Origin: an uncultured Pseudohongiella sp.
GTDB taxonomy: Bacteria > Pseudomonadota > Gammaproteobacteria > Pseudomonadales > Pseudohongiellaceae
Length of the DNA stretch: 64,000 nucleotides
Direction of reading: 5' to 3'
NCBI GenBank assembly: GCA_951812715.1
Contig: OX638323.1
Location: 2,646,577-2,710,576, forward strand
How positions within the stretch are numbered: the stretch's first letter is position 1; the number at the start of each line of letters is the position of its first letter. The translations under genes were made by a program, and so were the position numbers. Shown piece after piece: positions 35,618-44,612 of the stretch. The notes beneath the pieces were generated by a model, which was not told the origin of the DNA, searched no databases, and saw only the letters and a list, made by a program, of their open reading frames with translations.

Positions 35618-36823
35618 ATGGGCAGAATAACCGGATTTGTCGCCGCTATCGTCATTGTCGCCGCATCGGTGGGCCTGGCGATGTTACTGATCTCGCTGGC
35701 GCCCGAGCCGGAAAGCCGCGAATTGCCGCCCCAGATTCCATTTGCCCTGACCGGCACTATCACTTCCTCTCCGGGCGCCATTCCCGTGTTCGGTTCGGGA
35801 ACCGTGCGGCCCGCGCGGGAAGTCAATGTGGCGCCGCAAGTGGGCGGCAAGGTCAGCAGCGTACATTCCGCATTCGTGAGCGGCGGCCGGGTGGAAGCAG
35901 GGCAGACACTGTTTGAAATCGAAGACGAGGATTACCGGTATCGGGTCGAAGTCGCCATGGCCGATGTGGCGGCCAGGCAGGTTGCATTGCTCGAAGCGGA
36001 AGAGCAGGCTGAAATTGCCGCGGACGAATATGAAAACTTTGCCCGGCGCCAGGCTGACGACTCGCTCGCGGAACCAAGTTCGCTAACCTTGCGCCAGCCT
36101 CAATTGCAGGCCGCCGAGGCCGCTCTCGCGCGCGATCAGGCCCGGCTTGCCGAGGCCCGGCTGGCGCTGTCCCGGACCGAAATAACCGCCCCCTTCGATG
36201 GCTATGTACGCGTCGAATCGGTCGATGCCGGCCAGATCGTGGCGCCCGGGCAAGTGGTGGGAAGCCTGTTCGCGGCGGATGCGGCGGAAATTCTGGTATC
36301 CCTGCCTGACTCCGACGCCGCCCTGATTCCCGGACTTTGGGAACTGCGCGCGGGTGACGACTCGCGGCAGGTCGCGGCGCGTGTTATCGCCGAATACGGC
36401 GAACAGCGTTTCACCTGGACCGGCTATGTGGACCGAGCCGAAGTTTCGGTTGATTCGCAGACGAGAACCGTAGACGTGGTCATTCGCGTGCCTGACCCAT
36501 TTACCGCCGGTTCGCCGGTCAACGGCTCGGCGGCCGGAGGCAATCCGCCTTTGCTCGTCGGCGAGTACGTCGATGTCGAGATCGAGGGCGTCGTGATGGC
36601 GAACATTTACCGGATTCCGCGCGCGGCGCTGCACGCCGGCAATGAGGTCTGGGTAGTTGATAGCGGCGGAACCGTGGGCATTGTTCCGGTGCGGATTTTC
36701 CAGCGCGCCGACGATGAAGCGTATGTCACCGGTTCCCTGTCGGCCGGTCAGTTGGTGATTACCGGCGGCGTGCAATTCGCTATCGATGGAATGCGCGTGC
36801 TGACCGAGGCCGAGCCGCTGTAA
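35618..36823 (+). CDS. RND efflux periplasmic adaptor (HlyD/AcrA family)
   Basis: 401 residues from the ATG at 35618; a GTG at 35609 overlapping the upstream stop is also possible. It has one N-terminal membrane anchor (about residues 5-27) and no lipobox. The lipoyl halves are VRPAREVNVAPQVGGKVSSV and APFDGYVRVESVDAGQIVAPGQ, separated by an alpha-hairpin of roughly 90 residues (about 100-180). The beta-barrel and membrane-proximal parts follow (IPRAALHAGNEVWVVDSGG). It joins the TolC-like channel to the RND transporter. The 3' end overlaps the next start (TAATG). Confidence 0.92.
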   Translation: MGRITGFVAAIVIVAASVGLAMLLISLAPEPESRELPPQIPFALTGTITSSPGAIPVFGSGTVRPAREVNVAPQVGGKVSSVHSAFVSGGRVEAGQTLFEIEDEDYRYRVEVAMADVAARQVALLEAEEQAEIAADEYENFARRQADDSLAEPSSLTLRQPQLQAAEAALARDQARLAEARLALSRTEITAPFDGYVRVESVDAGQIVAPGQVVGSLFAADAAEILVSLPDSDAALIPGLWELRAGDDSRQVAARVIAEYGEQRFTWTGYVDRAEVSVDSQTRTVDVVIRVPDPFTAGSPVNGSAAGGNPPLLVGEYVDVEIEGVVMANIYRIPRAALHAGNEVWVVDSGGTVGIVPVRIFQRADDEAYVTGSLSAGQLVITGGVQFAIDGMRVLTEAEPL

Positions 36824-39800
36824 TGAACGCCAACGATCCTTATCAGGGAGAACCGCCAGGCCCTATCGCTTACATGGCGAGCAACGGCGTTGCCGCCAAT
36901 CTGCTGATGCTGGTTATCCTCGCCGCCGGACTCGTCTCCCTGACCGGACTCGAACGAGGAGCCTGGCCGATCGTGGACTTCTATACTATCGAAGTCTCCA
37001 TGGCTTATCCGGGCGCCAACCCGGAAGAAATCGAAGAATCCATCGTAATCAAGATCGAAGACCAGGTCAGCGGGCTGGCAGACGTCAATGCGGTGCGTTC
37101 GGTAGCCGCGCCGGGCATAGCTTCGGTGCGGATCGAGATGAATTCCAGCGCCGATATGGACCAGGCGCTCGGCGATGTGGAATCGGCCGTGGCCCGAATC
37201 CAGACCTTTCCCGCCGGCGCGGAACGGCCGGTAGTTCGCGAGATGACGAGCAACCAGAGCATCATCCGCATGATTCTCCATGGCGACATGTCCGAGCGAT
37301 CGCTGAAGGAACTGGCCCGTCAGATCGAAGACGAGATTACCGCCTTGCCCGAAATTTCACTGGCCGAAGTCAGCGGCATTCGCGAATATGAAATTTCCAT
37401 CGAAGTTCCGGGACAGCGGCTGCGCGCGCTTGGCCTGACCCTGGACGATATCGCGAATATCGTTCGCGCCAATTCGCTGGATCTTTCCGCCGGCAGCATC
37501 GACACCAGCGAGGCGCAAGTGCGTGTGCGGACCCTGGGCCAGCGCTACGTGCAACAGGAATTCGAGGACATCGTGCTCGTGGCCCAGGACGACGGATCAG
37601 TATTGCGGCTAGGCGATATCGCTACGGTCCGCGACGAGTTTCAGGATATCGATATCATCGTGCGGCACAGGAATCAACCGGCGGTATTCATCGAGGTTTA
37701 CCGTTCCGAAAACGAACGGGTCATGAATGTCGCCACGGCGGTCCATGAACACCTCGCTAGAGCGATCGAACCCGCGCTGCCGCAAGGCGCCGGCATCAGC
37801 ATTTGGAACGACGAATCGGGAGCTTATTCCGAACGCGCCGACTTGTTGCTGAAGAACGGCTCCCTCGGCTTGTTGCTGGTATTTATCGCGCTGGCGCTGT
37901 TCCTGCAGATCAGGCTGGCGATCTGGGTCAGCGTGGGTCTGGCCACGAGTTTTATCGGCGCGCTCGCGGTCATGTTGCTGTTCGATGTCGCCCTCCACGC
38001 GGTTTCCCTGTTCGTCTTCGTGCTGGCGATCGGCATAATCGTCGACGACGCCATCGTGACGGCGGACAGTATTTACAAGGAACGCAGACAGGGATTGCCC
38101 GGCGTAGCCGCGGCGATTCGCGGAACGCGCAAGATCAAGACCCCATTGACCTTCGCCGTGCTGACCTCGATCGCGGCATTCATTCCCCTGCTGTTCATTC
38201 CCGGCGGAATCGGCGATATCTGGCGGGCGCTGCCGATCATCGTCATCGGTATGCTGGTGATCTCCCTGGTGGAATCGCTGTTCATTCTGCCCGCTCACCT
38301 GGCGCATCTGCCGGGACCGGACTGGCGTCCAACCAACATGGTCGACCGATTTTTCGCCGGCACCCAAGGCATGGTGGACCGGGGCTTGCAAACCTTCATC
38401 GACGGGCCGCTCGACCGTGCGCTCAAGTTCACTACCGCTCAGCCGCTGGTGATCGTCGCCGGCGCCATCGGCGCGCTCATCGTCAGCGTTTCACTGGTGC
38501 CCGCGGGTCTGATCGCGGTCATATTCGCCGATGTGGTGGAAGGGGATTTCGTGACCGCCTCGCTGGAAATGCCCGACGGAACCCCAGCTTCGCGAACCTG
38601 GGAAGTTGCCAGAGATCTGGAAGCCTCCGGTCTGCGAGTGATCGAGCGACTCTCGGCGGAACAGCCGGAAGGATCTCCCGACCTGCTCGACGGAAGCATT
38701 CTCATAGTCGGGCAGCGGCCGAGGCTCGAAGGCGGCGGCGTGGCGTCGCAGCCCAGTCTGAATCCCGAAGCCAATGTCGCCACCGTGGAATTCAAGTTGA
38801 TCAGCGCCCAGGAACGCGACATCACCACTACTGAAGTCGCCCAGGCCTGGCGCGACGAGGTGGGCATTCTCCCTTATGTGCGCGGCGTCGTATTCAGTGG
38901 CGAGTTGATCGATCTGGGCAATCCGATTGAAGCGATCCTGTCCCATCCGGATCCGCGGCGGCTCGTTGAGCATGCGGAATCCCTGGTCGCCAGCCTGCGC
39001 AATATCGAAGGCGTATTCGATATACGCTCTGATCACACGCCGGGCGTGCGCGAAATGCAACTGAAATTGCGGCCGGAGGCTCGCACTTTCGGCTTGAGCT
39101 TGCAGGATCTGGCCGCGCAAGCGCGCGCGGCCTTCTTCGGCGCCGAAGCCTTGCGAGTGCAACGCAATGGGGAGGAAGTCCGCGTATACACCCGGCTTCC
39201 CGAGGCGGAACGCGACGCGATTACCGATATCGAGGAGTATATTATCCGTACGCCGTCGGGCGCCGAGGTTCCCTTGCGTCAGGTCGCCACGATTACATCG
39301 GGCAATTCCCCGCCGGCGATCAGTCGCAGGGACGAGCAGCGCGTCGTCACCGTCGCCGGCGATGTCGACACCGACTTGATCTCGGCGGGAGAAGCCAACG
39401 GCATACTCACCGGCACGATTCTGGCGAGTTTGATCGAGGAAGACCCGGATCTGAGCTACATCCTGGGTGGCGAGCAACAGGTGCAGGCCGATTCGCTCGG
39501 CTCGCTATATCGCGGCTTCGCGCTCGCCATGCTGCTGATCTTCGCCTTGCTGGCGATTCCACTGCGTTCCTACACCAAGCCCTTCATCATCATGTCGATC
39601 ATTCCCTTCGGCTTGATCGGGGTGATGATCGGACATCTGGTGTTGCAGGTGCCGGTCAGCGCGACCACGATCATGGGCGTCCTCGGGCTCAGCGGCGTCA
39701 TTGTCAACGACTCGCTGGTGATGGTCGACCTCATCGACCGGAAGTTGCTGGACGGGGCCTCTCCGCGCAATGCGGTAATCGAAGGCGCCAAGGGACGATT

Positions 39801-40029
39801 CCGGCCGATTCTGCTGACTTCGGTGACAACCTTCATGGGCTTCACGCCGCTGATTCTCGACCGCTCCATCCAGGCGCAATTCATGTTGCCTTTCGCCGCC
39901 TCTATCGGTGTAGGCGTATTGATCACCACCTTTGTCCTGATGCTCCTGGTGCCGGCGATCTCGATCATGCATCTTGGCTTGATCCAGCCGAAAGGGCATT
40001 CGCGGCGGCCGCTGCCGGCCGCGGGCTAG
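36823..40029 (+). CDS. RND efflux inner-membrane transporter (AcrB/HAE family)
   Basis: 1068 residues with 12 membrane helices in the usual 1 plus 5, 1 plus 5 layout and two large periplasmic loops. The TM4 proton-relay pair is present in LAIGIIVDDAIVTAD; the usual VEN that follows is replaced by TAD. The porter-domain openings (AYPGANPEEIEESIVIKIED) and the second-half GLSGVIVNDSLVMVDL are canonical. It exports hydrophobic compounds by proton antiport together with the two upstream proteins. The substrate range cannot be read from sequence. Closest in style to the AcrB/MdtF-related transporters of marine gammaproteobacteria. Confidence 0.94.
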   Translation: MNANDPYQGEPPGPIAYMASNGVAANLLMLVILAAGLVSLTGLERGAWPIVDFYTIEVSMAYPGANPEEIEESIVIKIEDQVSGLADVNAVRSVAAPGIASVRIEMNSSADMDQALGDVESAVARIQTFPAGAERPVVREMTSNQSIIRMILHGDMSERSLKELARQIEDEITALPEISLAEVSGIREYEISIEVPGQRLRALGLTLDDIANIVRANSLDLSAGSIDTSEAQVRVRTLGQRYVQQEFEDIVLVAQDDGSVLRLGDIATVRDEFQDIDIIVRHRNQPAVFIEVYRSENERVMNVATAVHEHLARAIEPALPQGAGISIWNDESGAYSERADLLLKNGSLGLLLVFIALALFLQIRLAIWVSVGLATSFIGALAVMLLFDVALHAVSLFVFVLAIGIIVDDAIVTADSIYKERRQGLPGVAAAIRGTRKIKTPLTFAVLTSIAAFIPLLFIPGGIGDIWRALPIIVIGMLVISLVESLFILPAHLAHLPGPDWRPTNMVDRFFAGTQGMVDRGLQTFIDGPLDRALKFTTAQPLVIVAGAIGALIVSVSLVPAGLIAVIFADVVEGDFVTASLEMPDGTPASRTWEVARDLEASGLRVIERLSAEQPEGSPDLLDGSILIVGQRPRLEGGGVASQPSLNPEANVATVEFKLISAQERDITTTEVAQAWRDEVGILPYVRGVVFSGELIDLGNPIEAILSHPDPRRLVEHAESLVASLRNIEGVFDIRSDHTPGVREMQLKLRPEARTFGLSLQDLAAQARAAFFGAEALRVQRNGEEVRVYTRLPEAERDAITDIEEYIIRTPSGAEVPLRQVATITSGNSPPAISRRDEQRVVTVAGDVDTDLISAGEANGILTGTILASLIEEDPDLSYILGGEQQVQADSLGSLYRGFALAMLLIFALLAIPLRSYTKPFIIMSIIPFGLIGVMIGHLVLQVPVSATTIMGVLGLSGVIVNDSLVMVDLIDRKLLDGASPRNAVIEGAKGRFRPILLTSVTTFMGFTPLILDRSIQAQFMLPFAASIGVGVLITTFVLMLLVPAISIMHLGLIQPKGHSRRPLPAAG

Positions 40030-40185
40030 CGCTTGCGCCGCATGGGTCCGGAAGGTCGCGATAGCGGCGGTCGGCGGTTATTTGCGTGGATTGACTTGGC
40101 TGAATTCGGCTAGAATTCAAGCTTTACTCAACTTCATTCGATTAGTTGCCGAGTCGAGCATGTTTCACAACGCAAGAATAATGAA

Positions 40186-42204
40186 ATGACATTCGCCGAA
40201 GAATTATTACTTTTGCTACTCCATGAAAACACCGGGTACCTTGCTCCCGTGCCCGAGTGGGAAATGTCCTGTGCGTTTGCCGGCGGAGTTCTGATGGATC
40301 TGTCTCTGAAGAACCGGATTGACACTGATCTGGAAACCCTCAGTCTGCTAAACAAGACTCCGACCGGCGACGACATTCTTGATCCCATACTCGATGAAAT
40401 CGCGCGGGAGGAGAATATCCATAGCCCTCGATTCTGGGTCGAACGAATAGCCGCCAGGGCCGAGACAATAAGCGACAAGGCGTTCGCGCGCCTGGTCAAT
40501 ATGGGAATTCTCGACTTCGACTCGGCCGGTTTCTGGTCGCTTTCGAAAAAAGTCTCCCGCAGCCGCCGCTATCCGCGCGTGGATGGCGTTCCGGGAGAGG
40601 AGATCAAACAGCGGATTACGCGCATCCTGCTGACCGATGAAATTCCCGATCCGCGCGATATCGCCATCATTGGCCTGCTGCACAATTGCGATGGTGTGCG
40701 CGCCTTGCTGGAACCGGAAGAATTTGAAATTGCAGAGCAGCGCATCGAGTTGCTCAGTGGAATGGATCTGATCGGGCGCACTATCAGCGAAGCTGTGCGA
40801 AGCTCGTATCGGCCGCCGGAAGCCTTGCGTACGCGACACCGCAAGAAGCTGCCTTCAATTGGACTGCTCGATTTTCTGCGCTCTCACGCGATGCGGCATG
40901 GAAATCTGCCCAAGTTTTTTGCCGAACAGGCAAAGAAACACGGTCCGGTCTACCAAATCAATGCCGGCGGCCGCAAGTTGGTCGTGTTAGCCAGTCAGCA
41001 ACTGAATCTCTGGACCGGCAAGAAAGGGCGCTTGCTGTTGCGGACCCGGGACTATCTCGAGGAATTCCAGCAGGAATGGGGGACCGCGAGGTCGATTGCC
41101 AGCATGGATGGCGCCGATCATTTTCGCATGCGCAAGGCAATGCGCGACGGCAACTCGCGAGTAGTCGTCGAGGATCGGATTCACGAAGTGTTCGCGCTAG
41201 CGAGAAATACCTTCAGTGGCTGGAAAGTGAACAGCGTCATTGCCGTCGAAGCTTCCTGCCAGCGCCTGATCGGCGAGCAGATAGCTGAATTGAGCGTGAG
41301 CATCAAGCCGCCGGATCATTTGCTTGAAGATCTGCGGAAGTTCGAATACCGCGCGCTTTTCGTACATGTATTCGGCGTAATTCCGAAATTCATGCTGCGT
41401 ACGCCGCGGATGAAGAAATACAAACAAAGCGTGCTTGATCTATATGCGCAGATTCATGCGACCCATACTCCGGCGCAACGCGCGGGCAAGCGGCGCGATC
41501 TGGTAGACGATCTCATGGAATTACATCATTCAGATCCGCAATTCCTGCCGGAGACCAACCTGGGATTTGCCTTTATCGCGGCGCTCATCGCCGGTCACTA
41601 TACCGGCAGCGCCATGGCGTTCCTGATTTACGAAATGCTGGCGAATCCCGATCTGCATGAACGCATCATTGCCGAGGCCGATGCGCTATTCGAAAACGGC
41701 GATCCGGACGCGAAGGCGCTGACACCCGAAGCGATCGACGTTACTCATCGTTTCACCATGGAAGTGTTGCGGTTGCATCCGGTGATCAACGTGCATCGGC
41801 GCACGGTAATGAATTCGTTCGATATCGACGGTTTTCCGATACCGGCCTACAGCGAAATCCTGATCGCTTATACGGCCACGCATTATATGGAAGAGCATTT
41901 CAAGGATCCGGAAAAGTTCGATATAGATCGTTATCTCCCGCCAAGGGATGAGCACAAGCAGACCGGCGCCTATGTGCCTTTCGGCACCGGCACGCATACC
42001 TGCGGCGGCAGGCGCTGGACCGAATTGCAATTGGTGATCAACGTCTTACTGATCGCGCGCCATCTCGAAATGGAATTGGTTCCGAAGAACTACAAGCTCA
42101 AACTCAGTCCTTTTCCCAAGCTCAGCCCGAGCAAGCATTGCAAGATCAGGATCAAGGGCTACCGGCGCCCGTTAGCTGCCGCGCAACCAGCAAACTCCGA
42201 TTGA
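40186..42204 (+). CDS. GPP34 (GOLPH3/Vps74-like) domain fused to cytochrome P450
   Basis: 672 residues. The N-terminal third (about 1-218) reads as a complete GPP34 domain: FAEELLLLLLHENTG, AGGVLMDLSLKNRID, KTPTGDDILDPILDEI, HSPRFWVERIAARA and IIGLLHNCDGVRALLEPEE. GPP34 proteins bind membrane phosphoinositides in eukaryotes; bacterial roles are unknown. From about residue 230 a cytochrome P450 follows, with I-helix AGHYTG (Ala469-Gly474), E-x-x-R in EVLR (Glu526, Arg529) and the haem loop PFGTGTHTCGG (Cys606). There is no frameshift between them and no signal peptide. The I-helix is CYP51-like (AGHHTS), but that does not fix the substrate. The start of the gene is AT-richer than its neighbours. 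It is convergent with the Rieske gene. Confidence 0.93.
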   Translation: MTFAEELLLLLLHENTGYLAPVPEWEMSCAFAGGVLMDLSLKNRIDTDLETLSLLNKTPTGDDILDPILDEIAREENIHSPRFWVERIAARAETISDKAFARLVNMGILDFDSAGFWSLSKKVSRSRRYPRVDGVPGEEIKQRITRILLTDEIPDPRDIAIIGLLHNCDGVRALLEPEEFEIAEQRIELLSGMDLIGRTISEAVRSSYRPPEALRTRHRKKLPSIGLLDFLRSHAMRHGNLPKFFAEQAKKHGPVYQINAGGRKLVVLASQQLNLWTGKKGRLLLRTRDYLEEFQQEWGTARSIASMDGADHFRMRKAMRDGNSRVVVEDRIHEVFALARNTFSGWKVNSVIAVEASCQRLIGEQIAELSVSIKPPDHLLEDLRKFEYRALFVHVFGVIPKFMLRTPRMKKYKQSVLDLYAQIHATHTPAQRAGKRRDLVDDLMELHHSDPQFLPETNLGFAFIAALIAGHYTGSAMAFLIYEMLANPDLHERIIAEADALFENGDPDAKALTPEAIDVTHRFTMEVLRLHPVINVHRRTVMNSFDIDGFPIPAYSEILIAYTATHYMEEHFKDPEKFDIDRYLPPRDEHKQTGAYVPFGTGTHTCGGRRWTELQLVINVLLIARHLEMELVPKNYKLKLSPFPKLSPSKHCKIRIKGYRRPLAAAQPANSD

Positions 42205-42218
42205 ATCGAAATCGCCCC

Positions 42219-42238
42219 GCGGCGCAAGGAAGCGCCGC
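42219..42238 (+). repeat. Hairpin after the P450 gene
   Basis: Arms GCGGCGC (42219-42225) and GCGCCGC (42232-42238) with a 6-base loop lie 15 bases past the P450 stop. There is no T-run, so termination is uncertain. Confidence 0.4.
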
Positions 42239-42337
42239 CGAATTCGATGGCCTAAGCCATTGCATTCGGGAGCAAATCAAAACCATGCTTTGGTCTTGCG
42301 ATAGAAAAAAATTCCAGGGCGGAATTTTTCGGAGAAA

Positions 42338-43339
42338 TTAGTCCATATAGAACTGCCGGCAATAGCGGCGGTAGAGCCCAATTTCACCGTCGGACCGACT
42401 CAGTATAGGCCGCGCCCTGAACCGCTTGCGGTTCCAGATTCTGGTGTCCTGCTCTACGTCAAGTTTCTGATTGGTGAGCAGAAACTGGCTCATCAGGCCA
42501 GCGCGCCATGGCGGCGGCAAAAATCTCAATCCCATAAAGAACCGTTTTGGTTTACGCAATTCCCGCACCTGACCAGCGAGTGTAAGATTGATCTCCTTGC
42601 CATCCACGGGCGTGGCCAGCACCCACAAGCGCACGTCCATGCCGATGGTGCTCTCATGCACTTCCACGTAAGAGTAGCCGAGGCCATGGACATGAGCATG
42701 GGCGACAACGTCGTGCGTCAAGCTCCAGATTCCGGCGATGTTGCGTACGCGTGTGAAATGAAACTTGCTCAACAAGTAGGCGCCGTCAACTTCAACTGCC
42801 CCGATCTGGTACACATTGTCGTAACCGTGGGTATAACGCAAATGGGCGAGATCCACCGAATTTTCGGCGGTTTCCTGGGGGTGGCCCTGGAAGCGAAAAT
42901 GTCGATAGCCGACATCGCACCATCCGGAGGTATCCGGCGCCTCGGGCAAACTCCATTGCGGCTTCCGGCCTTCGAGCCCCCACCAGGCGAACACCATGCC
43001 CGCGATTTCCCGCGACGCATAAACCTTGAGCCGCGCATTGGCCGGTGGCGAGGCGAAAGGCGTTGCCACGCATTTGCCGGAAGCATCGTATGCGAAACCA
43101 TGAAAGGGACAGACAAGACAGCCATCGCGCACCTTGCCCCCGGCTTTGGGGCCGAGGTGCGAACCGAGATGCGGACAGAATGCGTCGGCGACGCAGATGT
43201 TCCCGTTTGCGTCGCACCAGATGACGATTTCCTCGCCCATCCAGGTCCGTTCAATCAGTTTTTTTGCCTGAATGGATTTGCGGTCACCCAGGAAGTACCA
43301 ACCTTCCGGGAACGGCGGCAGTTCTGCGGCGCGTTTCAA
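42338..43339 (-). CDS. Rieske [2Fe-2S] aromatic/sterol-ring-type oxygenase
   Basis: 333 residues. No ATG fits; the start is a TTG with AAGGA nine bases upstream. The Rieske centre is CPH (Cys55, His57) and CPFH (Cys77, His80). The mononuclear iron site is N-x2-D-x2-H-x4-H in ENSVDLAHLRYTHG (Asn160, Asp163, His166, His171). It is a single-component oxygenase subunit, needing a separate reductase, soluble or peripheral. Its style (PEGWYFLG opening, long polar C-terminal region) is that of the KshA / cholesterol 7-desaturase (DAF-36) / bacterial sterol C-4 demethylase SdmA neighbourhood, but I cannot choose between them. It is the last gene of a likely minus-strand run that begins with the sterol methyltransferase. 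Confidence 0.88.
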   Translation of the reverse strand: MKRAAELPPFPEGWYFLGDRKSIQAKKLIERTWMGEEIVIWCDANGNICVADAFCPHLGSHLGPKAGGKVRDGCLVCPFHGFAYDASGKCVATPFASPPANARLKVYASREIAGMVFAWWGLEGRKPQWSLPEAPDTSGWCDVGYRHFRFQGHPQETAENSVDLAHLRYTHGYDNVYQIGAVEVDGAYLLSKFHFTRVRNIAGIWSLTHDVVAHAHVHGLGYSYVEVHESTIGMDVRLWVLATPVDGKEINLTLAGQVRELRKPKRFFMGLRFLPPPWRAGLMSQFLLTNQKLDVEQDTRIWNRKRFRARPILSRSDGEIGLYRRYCRQFYMD

Positions 43340-43383
43340 TGCCTCGATTCCTTATCTGTTCTTGTAATTCTCCGCGGGTCCGG

Positions 43384-44529
43384 TCAGCCGTACAGTTTCC
43401 GCCAAGTCTGCACGAAATAACGCATTTCGTCCGGCTTCGCCATGCTCAGGCGCATCCAGTTGGTGAACGGGGGGAAAGGTCTTCCAATCTGGATGTTTTC
43501 CGCCATGAAACGGGCCTGGACTTGTTCGATCGGATGTCCGGTTTCGATGAAACTGAAATTGGCGTCCGACTTGATGTGGTTGATGCCGGCCGAGCGCAGA
43601 TAGCTTTCGACGATGTCCAGTGACTCGCGCGCCGTGCGCCGCACGAATTTCGAATGCTCCTCGTCCTGGTAGCTGGCATAGGCGGCGCGCACGCCCATTA
43701 TATTCTGCAAACCGGTCTGCCGGCTGCTGATTTCCCGGGTCAGTTCGGGGTGCGCGAAAGCGAAACCCACCCGTAATCCGGCCAGGCCGTGAATCTTCGA
43801 AGCCGTGCGCGTGATGATCAAGTTTCGCTGACCGTTACGCACCAGGTCCATCATGGTGCTGTAATCGGGGTTGCTGACGAACTCGTGATAGGCCTCGTCG
43901 AGGAACACCATACGATCACGTGCGATTTCGACTATGAAATCCTTAAGCGCATTCTTTTCGATGATATTTGGAATTGGATTGTTGGGATTGCACAGATAAA
44001 CCAGCCTGGTGTCGGCGCGGATGGCGCTGGCCATGGCTTCCAGATCCGTTCTCATGTCGCCGTCCACGGGCACTCGGATCACCTCGGTGCCATTAGCTTC
44101 GGCATAGGCCGGCAGGTCCTCGAACGTGGGATGGGGTATGACGATGGAGCCATCGCGCATGCCTGCCAGCAAGCCGCCGACTTTCAGCAGTTCCGCCGAA
44201 CCCGAACCGAGGCTGATGTGGTCGGCGCCGATATCCTGCTGGCTGCCGATCAGCTTCGGCAACGGATTGTCATAGAAAGAATACAGGTTGGCTTCGCCGA
44301 TGGCGCTATAGATCGCGCGCAAGGCGACGCGCGACGGCCCCCAGGGGTTCTCGTTGGAATTCATGCGAATGATGTGGTCCGGCTTTGCAATCACATCTTG
44401 CGCATGGGCGCTTTGCATGAGGTCGAGACCGGACCAGATCCGGCCGCCCGGAATCGACTGCAAGGCGTTGGCGGCGAACAGAGCCGAGCCGCCGAGCAAT
44501 AGCTGTCTTCTGCTTACTCTGCTTGTCAT
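43384..44529 (-). CDS. Tat-exported HisC-like PLP aminotransferase
   Basis: 381 residues from the ATG at 44529. The N-terminus is a twin-arginine signal (SRRQLLLGGSALFAANAL), so the enzyme is probably folded with PLP in the cytoplasm and exported. The fold-type I landmarks are MNSNENPWGPS, LGSGSAELL, YLCNPNNPIPN, FLDEAYHEF and the PLP lysine in TRTASKIHGLAGLRVGF; the C-terminus has FSFIETG. These are histidinol-phosphate aminotransferase-like, but periplasmic export makes a role in histidine synthesis unlikely. The substrate is unknown. It lies 44 bases upstream of the Rieske gene. Confidence 0.88.
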   Translation of the reverse strand: MTSRVSRRQLLLGGSALFAANALQSIPGGRIWSGLDLMQSAHAQDVIAKPDHIIRMNSNENPWGPSRVALRAIYSAIGEANLYSFYDNPLPKLIGSQQDIGADHISLGSGSAELLKVGGLLAGMRDGSIVIPHPTFEDLPAYAEANGTEVIRVPVDGDMRTDLEAMASAIRADTRLVYLCNPNNPIPNIIEKNALKDFIVEIARDRMVFLDEAYHEFVSNPDYSTMMDLVRNGQRNLIITRTASKIHGLAGLRVGFAFAHPELTREISSRQTGLQNIMGVRAAYASYQDEEHSKFVRRTARESLDIVESYLRSAGINHIKSDANFSFIETGHPIEQVQARFMAENIQIGRPFPPFTNWMRLSMAKPDEMRYFVQTWRKLYG

Positions 44530-44612
44530 GAGTCTTTGCCCTCTTCTTTCGAGTGTGCCTCGCGCTAGGTGACGCCATCTGGTGTATTGCATTCGGAACC
44601 GAAGCAATGTCG

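Noticed and set aside
37609..38391. A 260-codon minus-strand ORF inside the RND transporter gene
   Set aside because: Low-complexity charged translation (many Gln, Asp, Arg) opposite a conserved transporter.
40091..40116. TTGACT and TAGAAT before the P450 gene as a sigma70 promoter
   Set aside because: The spacer is only 14 bases, too short for confident recognition by sigma70.
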